From: Alphaproteobacteria bacterium
GTDB lineage: Bacteria; Myxococcota_A; UBA796; UBA2385
Length of the DNA: 64,000 bases
Reading direction: 5' to 3'
Assembly (NCBI GenBank): GCA_020632755.1
Contig: JACKEY010000007.1
Location: forward strand, 1 to 64,000
Under the pieces are notes generated by a model. The model saw only the letters and a program-made list of their open reading frames with translations, made no database searches and was not told the DNA's origin. Shown here in pieces: positions 35,286-42,803 of this stretch (within the stretch, counting starts at the first letter, position 1; the number at the start of each line of letters is the position of its first letter). The position numbers and the translations under genes were made by a program.

Positions 35286-36349
35286 CGTTGTGGGGCTGCC
35301 TCCTCCTGCTCGCGCCGGCGCCAGCGATGGCTGGCGGTCGATCCACAGTCGAGGCGCTGGTCGGCGGGCGCACGGCGCCTCAGATCAGCGCGCAGGGACC
35401 GGACGAGCTGCTCGATGCCGAGGCTGCGACAGCGCTGGCCGCGGTCCGAGCCGATGCCGAGACCGGGGCGCTCGGTGGCGCTTGGTTCGGCCTGAAGGGG
35501 GAGGCCTGGCTGTACCTGCCTGAGCCGGAGCTCTCGCTGGTCGGTGTCGAGCCACGGGTGGGGTGGCAGCCCGACCTGGGAGATGTCTGGACGGCGGATC
35601 TGGGCACCCGCTACAGCCTGGAGGCATACCCGGCCAGCATCGACCTGAGCAGCGGCCGGGCCGAGGTGGTGGGATCGATCGGCCCGCTCATCGGTCCCGT
35701 GCGGGTGGCCCTGGAGGCGGCCTATGTGCGTCGGGACTACCTGCAGCAACAGGCGTGGAGCTTCCAGGCCGGCGAGGCCGGGCTTCGGCTCGGGACGCGG
35801 CGGGCGGCGGTCGGCTGGCGCGGCGCCCTGCGACTCGCAGGCCAGGCCAATCAGGGCTTCACCATCGATGCGGGCGGGACCAGCCATCCGGCGACAGGGG
35901 TCCAGCTGCGAAGCAGGGCGGACCTCGGCTGGACCGGCGGCAGCGTGGATCTCGGACTCGGGCTCTCGCTGCTCCGCGCCTGGGAGGGGCAGGTGGAGGA
36001 CGCAGCCCGTCCCCAATTCACGCCACTCGGCCAGTACGCCGAAGACGTCGACGCGCTCTCGTCGGGTGGCTTCACGCAGGGCCGCGTCGAGCTGTCCGCC
36101 GCGTGCCTGCCCGCGGCTGACTGGACCGTGGGCCTGGACGGACTCTTGCGTCTGCGGACCAGCGACCCTGGTCAGAGCGCTGCTTCCTATGCCACCACGG
36201 CGCATGTGCAGGGCCGGGTCGAGCGGGCCGTCGGAACGGAGCTGGCCCTCACCGCGACCACCGGGCTCACGCGGCTGGACCTGGTGGACGGCACCGGGGC
36301 CACCGACGTCTACGGCTGGCTGGGCCTGCGGTGGCGGTCTCCTCCCTGA
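35282..36349 (+). CDS. Predicted outer-membrane beta-barrel protein, 355 aa
   Basis: MTLWGCLLLLAPAPAMA is a signal peptide. The mature sequence alternates hydrophobic and polar residues in many 10-12-residue strands (ALGGAWFGLKGEAWLYL, WTADLGTRYSLEAYP, RVALEAAYVRRDYL, SVDLGLGLSLLRAWEG, RVELSAACLPA) and ends with a strand YGWLGLRWRSPP, the pattern of a transmembrane barrel of about 14-18 strands. It overlaps the coiled-coil gene by four bases, so both are made together with the two-component system. It may be the channel or receptor sensed or controlled by the system; function is not known. Confidence 0.75.
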   Translation: MTLWGCLLLLAPAPAMAGGRSTVEALVGGRTAPQISAQGPDELLDAEAATALAAVRADAETGALGGAWFGLKGEAWLYLPEPELSLVGVEPRVGWQPDLGDVWTADLGTRYSLEAYPASIDLSSGRAEVVGSIGPLIGPVRVALEAAYVRRDYLQQQAWSFQAGEAGLRLGTRRAAVGWRGALRLAGQANQGFTIDAGGTSHPATGVQLRSRADLGWTGGSVDLGLGLSLLRAWEGQVEDAARPQFTPLGQYAEDVDALSSGGFTQGRVELSAACLPAADWTVGLDGLLRLRTSDPGQSAASYATTAHVQGRVERAVGTELALTATTGLTRLDLVDGTGATDVYGWLGLRWRSPP

Positions 36350-36392
36350 CCCGAGCGCCGAGATCCGCCGGCCGTCGGCCTCGATCCGCTGC

Positions 36393-37682
36393 TCACCCCA
36401 CCCACCGCACCCGCGTGTCGCCGCTCGGGTACAGCGTCAGCCGGGGGAGCACGGTCGGCGTGCCCAGGAAGCGCGGCGTGGCGTGGCGGAGCATGTGGGC
36501 CAGGACGATGGTTCCCTCCAGCGCCGCGAACCGCGCGCCGATGCAGGTGCGGGGTCCCCCGCCGAAGGGCAGGTAGGCGAAGGGATGCCAGGAGGCGTCG
36601 CGGAGGAAGCGGTCGGGGGCGAAGGCCTCGGGGTCCGGGTGCTGGTCCTGGAGGCGATGGAGCAGCCAGGGGCTGACGAACAGGGCGTCGCCCCGGGCCA
36701 CGTCCCAGTCGCCCAGGAGGGTGTCGCCGGTCGCGGTGCGCGCGAAGGCCCAGACCGGCGGGTACAGCCGCGTGCCCTCCTGGAAGCAGGCCGACAGGAA
36801 GGGCAGGTCGTCTGGCAGGTCGCCGGTCGCCGAGCGGGCCTCGTCGCGGGCGCGGGCGAGCGTGTCGGGGTGCTGATCCAGGCACCAGCAGGTCCACGTC
36901 AGCGCCGACGCGGTGGTCTCGTGCCCCGCGAGCAGGAAGGTCACGATCTGGTCGCGCACCGCCCGGGCCTGGGCGGGGTCGTCGGGGTCGCCGTGGGTCT
37001 CGAGCAGCAGGCCCAGCAGGTCGGGTCGAGGCTCGCTGTCGCGTCGCTGCGCCACGATGCGGGCGACCACGCCGTCGAGCCGGGCCACGGCGCGGCGCAG
37101 GCGCAGGTTTGCCGGCGTCGGCACGCGATCCGGCCAGCTGGGCAGCCAGATGCGTGCGTCCAGCAGGGGCACCGAGCCGCGCAGCCCCTCGGACACCTCG
37201 TGCTCGAGCTCCCGCGCCTCGCCCCCGAACAGGGCGCGCAGCACGATGTCCAGGGTGAGCGCCGACATCTCGGCGGCCAGGTCGACGGTGCCGCCTCGCT
37301 CCCAGGTCGCGACCCGCGCGCGGGTGGCGGCCCGCATCGCCTCGGCGAAGCCCGCGTGGGCCGCCCGGGCGAAGGCCGGCTGGAGCTGGCGACGCTGCTC
37401 GCGCCACACCGAGCCGGCGCTGGTGAACAGCCCCTCGCCCATGACCGGCGCCAGGACCCGGTAGTCCTTGTCGAACCGCCCGATGTCCAGCATCAGCCGC
37501 TCGACCAGCGCGGGCTCGGTGACCAGCCGCACGCGGCTCGTGCCCACGACCGGGTCCCAGGTCGTGCCCAGGTCGACCACCGGCCCACAGGCTGCCGCCG
37601 CCGTGAAGGTGCCGAGCGGATCGCGCGCCACCTCGGGCAGGCGCCCCAGGACGGGCAGGCCACCGCCCCACACGGGCTTCAC
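36393..37682 (-). CDS. Cytochrome P450 monooxygenase
   Basis: The 429-aa soluble P450 has the I-helix oxygen-binding motif AGHETT (252-257), the K-helix ExxR at Glu302-Arg305 (QEGTRLYPPVWAFAR), a PERF-like FAPDRFL and the haem loop FGGGPRTCIG with ligand Cys380. Features such as MGEGLFTSAGSVWREQRRQLQPAF resemble CYP4/CYP102-type fatty-acid hydroxylases. The start is GTG at 37682, which overlaps the upstream gene stop (GTGA). No dedicated reductase or ferredoxin is adjacent; the nearest ferredoxin is fdxA at 8822. The substrate is unknown, but a hydrophobic one is likely. Confidence 0.94.
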   Translation of the reverse strand: MKPVWGGGLPVLGRLPEVARDPLGTFTAAAACGPVVDLGTTWDPVVGTSRVRLVTEPALVERLMLDIGRFDKDYRVLAPVMGEGLFTSAGSVWREQRRQLQPAFARAAHAGFAEAMRAATRARVATWERGGTVDLAAEMSALTLDIVLRALFGGEARELEHEVSEGLRGSVPLLDARIWLPSWPDRVPTPANLRLRRAVARLDGVVARIVAQRRDSEPRPDLLGLLLETHGDPDDPAQARAVRDQIVTFLLAGHETTASALTWTCWCLDQHPDTLARARDEARSATGDLPDDLPFLSACFQEGTRLYPPVWAFARTATGDTLLGDWDVARGDALFVSPWLLHRLQDQHPDPEAFAPDRFLRDASWHPFAYLPFGGGPRTCIGARFAALEGTIVLAHMLRHATPRFLGTPTVLPRLTLYPSGDTRVRWVG

Positions 37683-38644
37683 GGGTCCCCTCGCCAGGCC
37701 GAGGCGCGGACCAGGAACGGCCGCAGCGCGCGGGACTGGGCCGCCAGGATCCGCTCCCGGAGTGCGTCGTCGGGGTGGTCCTCGCGCACGACCGCGCCGG
37801 CCACGAGGGTGCGGTAGCAGGGGCGCCCGGTGACGCGCGACCGCGACGGGACCCAGCGCAGCCAGAACCGCCCGCCGTGGCAGGTGGGCGCGAAGCTCTG
37901 GCGATCCGCTGGGCCACCGGGGGCCGGGGTGCCGAAGACCAGGCGCCAGAGCACGCCCACGAGGCCGGCATCGCGGTCGAACCGGGCGCCATCGGCGGGG
38001 TTGCGCCAGGCGGAGACCGCCGACGCGTTGGTGAACGAGACCGTGCGCCACTCGACGCCTTCGATGGTCTCGGGGGCTCCTTCCTGCCAGCGGGCCGCGC
38101 CGAGGGCGTCGTGGGGGGCGGCGACGGCCCGGGGCACTCCGTACAGCCCGTTGGACAGGTCGTTCCAGTCCGCCTTGCCCAGGCGGACGACGTCTTCGCC
38201 GCGCGGGGCGGCGCCGGGCAAGGCCGTCTCGAAGGCGAAGGGCCGGTCCCAGGCCGCTGCGTCGACCCGGACCTCGTAGACGCCGAAGAACACGTTGTGC
38301 CAGGCGGAGCGCGGGTCGGCGTAGGGGCCCCGGCGCAGCAGGTCGGCGCCGGCGCAGGCGAACTGCACCTTGACCGTCAGAGGCGGCGTGTCGGCGAAGT
38401 GGGCGGCGTGGGCGCGGCGTCCGATGCCCCGTGGGAAGCCAGTGCCGCCGGGCCCGACGTGGAACCGGGTCGCCGTGGGGAAGGAGGTGAGGCCGCCGAG
38501 GGACCGATCATCGAGCCGCAGCGGCGGGCGCCACCAGCGGCCGGCGATCGAGCCCAGGGGGAGGTGGCGGTCGAGCCAGGCCCGCCAGGCGGGGACGGGA
38601 CGAGCGAGCGCGAGCGGATCGGGCTCGCCGGACGATGGGGACAG
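37679..38644 (-). CDS. Protein of unknown function coupled to the P450, probable CTG start
   Basis: The longest frame from a usual start codon is GTG at 38368 (229 aa), but the same frame continues upstream with protein-like sequence (AWLDRHLPLGSIAGRWW, FHVGPGGTGFPRGIG, FADTPPLTVKVQFAC) and contains no ATG, GTG or TTG. A CTG at 38642-38644 is preceded six bases upstream by GGAG, giving 321 aa. The protein has no signal peptide or membrane segment. Segments such as YADPRSAWHNVFFGVYEVRV and PTCHGGRFWLRWVPSRSRVTGRPCY are well ordered but belong to no family I recognise. The four-base overlap with the P450 gene suggests joint function in one oxidation pathway. Confidence 0.6.
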   Translation of the reverse strand: MSPSSGEPDPLALARPVPAWRAWLDRHLPLGSIAGRWWRPPLRLDDRSLGGLTSFPTATRFHVGPGGTGFPRGIGRRAHAAHFADTPPLTVKVQFACAGADLLRRGPYADPRSAWHNVFFGVYEVRVDAAAWDRPFAFETALPGAAPRGEDVVRLGKADWNDLSNGLYGVPRAVAAPHDALGAARWQEGAPETIEGVEWRTVSFTNASAVSAWRNPADGARFDRDAGLVGVLWRLVFGTPAPGGPADRQSFAPTCHGGRFWLRWVPSRSRVTGRPCYRTLVAGAVVREDHPDDALRERILAAQSRALRPFLVRASAWRGDP

Positions 38645-38809
38645 GCAGTGCTCCGGAGGGAACCGGGGGGCGGCCGCAGCTCCAGGAGCCGGCGCGGCGC
38701 ACGCGCGCCCCGCGGCCCTGCAAGCGCTTGCGGGCGCCAGAGCGGGACTCCTCTGACGCGGCAGCCCTATCCGGGGTCGGGTCGCCCGGCTCGCCCGAGA
38801 CGCCCTGCC

Positions 38810-40279
38810 TCAGCGCGTTCCTCCCACCAACAGCCACGCCTCCCGACCGCTCAATTCGAGCGTTTCCCCAGGGCCGAGCACCACATCGGCGTCTACGGAC
38901 CCGGTCGCCGGATCGTGGGCCGTGACGGCCAGCGCCTGCCGTGCCTCCAGCCGCACCCGGTCGCGCACGCCGATCACGGTCGCGACGAAGCGCTCGCCCT
39001 GTGCGGCGCTGTAGACCCTTTGCGCGCCCCAGGCCGGGCTCCCCAGGTCGGTCCACACCGCGTCGCGGTGCTCGCCGCCGCCGCTGTCGCCGGCCCACAC
39101 GACGAAGGGCAGGCCGGGGTCGCCGACGCCCGCCCGCGACCAGCCGGGGGCCCCGCCCGCGACGGCGCGGTGTGCGAAGCCCAGGTCCCGGAAGCCGGGC
39201 TGGTCGGCGAAGTCCTCGAAGCCCCGCACGCCCGCGCCCGAGTGCAGCACGTAGAAGGGCAGCCCCGACACCCAGGTCACCGCCGCGGCGCTGGCCAGGC
39301 GGACCGGATCGTCCTCGCTGGCGACCGAGGACCCGGGCCCGATGGGCTCGTTGTTGCTGGCCGGGGGCAGGCCGGCGCAGGCCTGCACGTCCCAGGGCAG
39401 TCGGACCGGTCGCCAGGCGCCCTCCTCCGTCCAGACGTCCCGATCGAAGTGCAGGGTGGCGACGTCGGCGACCCCTCCCCGGTACACCTCCAGCCAGTCC
39501 GCGCAGCTGACCCCCGGCGGCGCCGAAGCGGCCACCAGCACGTCGGTGCGGTCGCGCAGGTAGCCCGACAGGGCCCGCAGCTCGTCGTTGCCGGCGGCAT
39601 CGGGGAAGCCGTTCTGCCACGCCTCGTTGGCGACCTCGAGCAGCAGGATCTTCTCCTCGCGGCCCCGGGACATGTCCAGGAAGCGGTCGGCCAGCGCGAT
39701 CTTGTCGTCCCAGGTCGGCACGGTGATCTGCCCGTCGCCGATGAGCGTCCACTGCACCCGCAGCCCGTAGCCGTCCCAGGCCAGGTCGGTCAGGCCGGCG
39801 ATGACGTCGGCGTGATCGGGCCAGTCGGGGTCGATCTCGCGCCCGTCCCAGTAGTCTTCGGCGTCGGGGTCCCCGACGACCCCCAGCGCCCGCACGAAGT
39901 CGAAGCCCTGTTCGGACAGGAAGGCCAGGTTCCGCTCGAGCCGGGGCCGGTCGTTCCGGTAGGCCCAGGCCGCCCACATCATCGTCGCGCCCATGGCCAC
40001 GAAGGGGCCGCCGTCGTCGACCAGGGCCCCGTCCGCCGACAGCCACACGGGGCCGCCGCGCACTCCCGAGCCACCGCCGCTGTCCCCGCCGCCGTCTCCG
40101 AGATCACCGCCGCCCGCGTCGCCGCCGCCCGCGTCCCCTGCGCCGCCGTCCGGGCCGGCCCCGCTGTCGGACGCGCCCCATGTGCGCCGCTCGCGGGCCA
40201 ACGGGTCGGGGCTGCAGCCCGCCAGGAGCGCGGTGAGGCCGGCGCAGAGGAGGAGGTCGGTCGGACGAAAAGGAAGCAC
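38810..40279 (-). CDS. Glycoside-hydrolase-like (TIM-barrel) lipoprotein, 489 aa
   Basis: The start is taken as GTG at 40279, giving MLPFRPTDLLLCAGLTALLAGC with lipobox LLAGC; a longer frame enters the divergent gene. A Gly/Asp/Ser linker precedes the catalytic region. The fold looks like a clan-A beta/alpha barrel: GGPFVAMGATMMWAAWAYR, RNLAFLSEQGFDFVRALGVVG, LLLEVANEAWQNGF with an Asn-Glu pair at the acid/base position, YVLHSGAGVRGFEDF, and a C-terminal beta-domain. The second catalytic Glu is not obvious. It should act on a polysaccharide outside the cell. Divergent from the laminin-G-like gene with an 82-bp gap. Confidence 0.72.
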   Translation of the reverse strand: MLPFRPTDLLLCAGLTALLAGCSPDPLARERRTWGASDSGAGPDGGAGDAGGGDAGGGDLGDGGGDSGGGSGVRGGPVWLSADGALVDDGGPFVAMGATMMWAAWAYRNDRPRLERNLAFLSEQGFDFVRALGVVGDPDAEDYWDGREIDPDWPDHADVIAGLTDLAWDGYGLRVQWTLIGDGQITVPTWDDKIALADRFLDMSRGREEKILLLEVANEAWQNGFPDAAGNDELRALSGYLRDRTDVLVAASAPPGVSCADWLEVYRGGVADVATLHFDRDVWTEEGAWRPVRLPWDVQACAGLPPASNNEPIGPGSSVASEDDPVRLASAAAVTWVSGLPFYVLHSGAGVRGFEDFADQPGFRDLGFAHRAVAGGAPGWSRAGVGDPGLPFVVWAGDSGGGEHRDAVWTDLGSPAWGAQRVYSAAQGERFVATVIGVRDRVRLEARQALAVTAHDPATGSVDADVVLGPGETLELSGREAWLLVGGTR

Positions 40280-40361
40280 CCAGGTACGATACGGAACTCG
40301 CCCTCCCCGGGCAACGGGGTCGGGGAGGCGCCTGGTCCCGCCCTTCGAGGAGTCCGTCCCG

Positions 40362-41492
40362 ATGCCCGACTGTCGCATCCTGGTCGACGACGCGCTCGGG
40401 GACGGCGGCGCCGACGGCCGCGTCGAGGGCGGCGCCTTCGTGGCGGGCGGCTGGCGTCCCGACGGGGGCGCCCTGGTCTACGACTTCGAGGCATCGCCGT
40501 CCGGTTGGTACGCGCTGACCCTGCGCGGCATCGACGAAGCCGGCGTCGACGAGCACGACTTCGCCGAGCTGTTCACGGGGCCGGACGGCAGCTTCTCCGA
40601 CGGGAACGTCGACCACTTCATGCTGCTGAAGATCGCCGGGGACATCCACCCCGGGTACGCCGGCCGGATGAAGATCGAGCTGGGCGAGGAGTACAGCTCG
40701 GACGAGGTGGGGGACTGGTCGGAGGAGCGCGACTGGAGCGCCGGCGACACCCACACGCTGACCGTCGCCTGGGACGGCGGCACGGCGACCCTCGACGTGG
40801 ACGGGACCCGCGCGCTGAGCGTCGACACCTCGCGCTACGGGCCGCTGGCCTACGAGAGCCTGCGCCTGCCCAACGACGGCAGCTACAACCGGGATCCGCG
40901 CCTGGACGGCGTCGTCTACGAGCACGTCACCATCTGCGGCGGCGGGGGCGAGACCGACGGGGATGCCGACACCGACGGCGACGGCGGCACCGACGGGAGC
41001 ACCGACACCGACGGCGGCGGCACCGACTCCGGCGGGAGCGCGGATGCCGGCGTCGACGGGGGCGCCGACACGGGGCCCGGCGCGTCGGGGCTGGTGCTCG
41101 TGTCGTTCTCGGTCTGGCCGGACCCGGTCTACGTGGGCGAGCGGTGGGAGGTCACCTGGGATCTGACCGGCGACGCCGACACCCTGGACTTCTGCGTGGC
41201 GCGCGACGGGTCGGGCCAGCGCACCTGCACCGCGCTGCCGCCGGCGTCGACAGGGGCGCGGGTGGACACCGACGGGCTGGCGCCGGGGGCCTGGTCCGCC
41301 ACGCTGCAGGCCACGGGGGCCGACGGCAGCGAGCTCGCGGGTCCCCTGGCGCTCACCGTGCTGGATCCGGAAACCAAGGACGGCTGCGGGTGCGCGGCCG
41401 GACCGGGGGTCACCGGACCGGTGCTCGCGCTCGCGCTGGTGGTGGCGACGCTGGGCACCGTCCGGCGCGTCGGCCCCGGGGGCCGGTCGTGA
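40362..41492 (+). CDS. LamG-like protein with MYXO-CTERM-like tail but no visible signal peptide
   Basis: Residues 1-185 resemble a concanavalin/laminin-G-like sandwich (ALVYDFEASPSGWYALTLRG, HTLTVAWDGGTATLDVDGTRAL). A Thr/Gly/Asp linker (about 192-237) leads to an Ig-like domain (VYVGERWEVTWDLTGDADTLDF), then GCGCAAGPGVTG, a hydrophobic helix and RR, the Myxococcota surface-sorting tail. GAGGAG lies nine bases before the ATG, and the sequence upstream in frame is Pro-rich and carries no signal peptide, so how it is exported is unclear. It overlaps the following lipoprotein gene (GTGA). Carbohydrate or protein binding at the surface is likely. Confidence 0.75.
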   Translation: MPDCRILVDDALGDGGADGRVEGGAFVAGGWRPDGGALVYDFEASPSGWYALTLRGIDEAGVDEHDFAELFTGPDGSFSDGNVDHFMLLKIAGDIHPGYAGRMKIELGEEYSSDEVGDWSEERDWSAGDTHTLTVAWDGGTATLDVDGTRALSVDTSRYGPLAYESLRLPNDGSYNRDPRLDGVVYEHVTICGGGGETDGDADTDGDGGTDGSTDTDGGGTDSGGSADAGVDGGADTGPGASGLVLVSFSVWPDPVYVGERWEVTWDLTGDADTLDFCVARDGSGQRTCTALPPASTGARVDTDGLAPGAWSATLQATGADGSELAGPLALTVLDPETKDGCGCAAGPGVTGPVLALALVVATLGTVRRVGPGGRS

Positions 41493-42787
41493 GCGCTCGG
41501 CGCGCCGCGATCGGCGTGGTGCTGCTCGTGGCGGCCTGCGCCCCGGACGGGACGGGCGGGGTCCGCGGACGCGACACGGGCCCGGGCGCGGACGGCGGCG
41601 GCGCGGACGGCGGCGGCGGCGGTGATGACGGCGGCGGCGGTGACGGGACCGACGACGATCCCCCCGCTGGCGTGCTCGGCACCCTGCACGAGGTCGGCGA
41701 ACCGACCCGGCTGTCGACCTGGCCGACCGTGAACTACCGCGGCACCGACCTGGCCTGGAGCGCCGCCGACGAGCGCTTCCTGGTGGTGTGGGGCAACGCG
41801 CCGATCGGCGGCGCCTTCCTGGACGCCGACGCGGTCCAGCGCGGCGCGGGCTTCCGCCTGACCTCCGACGAATACGACGGCGGCAACTGGACCCAGAACC
41901 CGCGGGTGGTGGCCAGCGACGGCGGCTTCCTGGTGTCGTGGCACGCCGAGACCGGCAGTGGCCCCATCCCGCGCGTGCGGCGGGTCCGGGTGGGCACCGA
42001 TGGCCCCTCCTTCGCCGGTCCCGAGGTCGACCTGGCCGGTCCGGGCGCCTTCCAGGAGAGCGCGATCGCGCTGGCCTTCTCGCCCGACAGCGGCCAGCAC
42101 CTCGCCGTCTGGGCCCAGGACGGGCTGAAGGCGCGCCGGCTGGACGGCGAGGGCCAGCCGCTCGGCGCGGTGTCGGAGCTGACGGCGCCCGGGGGCTGGG
42201 TCGAGCAGCCCGCCGCCGTCTACCACCCCGACTGCGGCTGCTTCTTCGTGACGACCATGCAGGAACATGGCGGTGGCGGCCGCGCGCTGCTGTTCCGGAT
42301 CGAGGACGGCACCGGCACGGTCCTGGGCGAGGCGCAGGACCTGAGCGGCGTGCTGGACTTCGCCAAGGTCACCGACGTCACCTTGGACGAGGCGCGCGGC
42401 GAGGTCGTCGCCAGCTGGTACGAGATCCGCGCCGGCGTCGCCGGCTTCGCGGCGCAGCGCCTCGCCGCCGACGGCACCGCCACCACCGAGCGCCGGACGG
42501 TGTTTCCGCCCTACGGCTCCTACGACGGCTACGACCTGGCGTGGAGCCCGGTCAGCGGCACCTGCGTGGCGTCCTTCCACGGCCTGTCGGCCGCCGCGGT
42601 GGTGGCCGAGCTGGACCCTGCCCTGGACGAAGGCGCCGCCGTCGAGTTGTCGGCCGCTGGCGCCGCCAACGGCGTGTTCCTGCCCCGCCTGGCGGCCCAT
42701 CCCCACGAGCCGCGCTGGCTCGTCGTCGGCGCTCCCGACTACGCGGCGGTCTCGCTGCAGGTCGTGGAGCGGACCGACGCGCGCTGA
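41489..42787 (+). CDS. Beta-propeller-like lipoprotein, 432 aa
   Basis: The GTG start overlaps the previous gene by four bases. MSARRAAIGVVLLVAAC is a lipoprotein signal with lipobox, followed by a long Gly/Asp linker. The body has blade-like repeats with the pattern ...DLAWSAADERFLVVWG, VVASDGGFLVSWHAE, IALAFSPDSGQHLAVWAQ, AAVYHPDCGCFFVTTM, VTLDEARGEVVASWYE and DLAWSPVSGTCVASFHG, about six blades. The next gene encodes a related protein. Surface ligand binding is the most likely role, since no catalytic motif is seen. The gene trio (LamG-like plus two propellers) forms one operon. Confidence 0.78.
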   Translation: MSARRAAIGVVLLVAACAPDGTGGVRGRDTGPGADGGGADGGGGGDDGGGGDGTDDDPPAGVLGTLHEVGEPTRLSTWPTVNYRGTDLAWSAADERFLVVWGNAPIGGAFLDADAVQRGAGFRLTSDEYDGGNWTQNPRVVASDGGFLVSWHAETGSGPIPRVRRVRVGTDGPSFAGPEVDLAGPGAFQESAIALAFSPDSGQHLAVWAQDGLKARRLDGEGQPLGAVSELTAPGGWVEQPAAVYHPDCGCFFVTTMQEHGGGGRALLFRIEDGTGTVLGEAQDLSGVLDFAKVTDVTLDEARGEVVASWYEIRAGVAGFAAQRLAADGTATTERRTVFPPYGSYDGYDLAWSPVSGTCVASFHGLSAAAVVAELDPALDEGAAVELSAAGAANGVFLPRLAAHPHEPRWLVVGAPDYAAVSLQVVERTDAR

Positions 42788-42803
42788 GCGGGGGAGGGCG
42801 ACG

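Noticed and set aside
37775..41488. Very long plus-strand frame running through the P450 partner and glycoside-hydrolase region
   Set aside because: Antisense to well-supported genes; only its 3' part (41489-42787) is a real lipoprotein gene.
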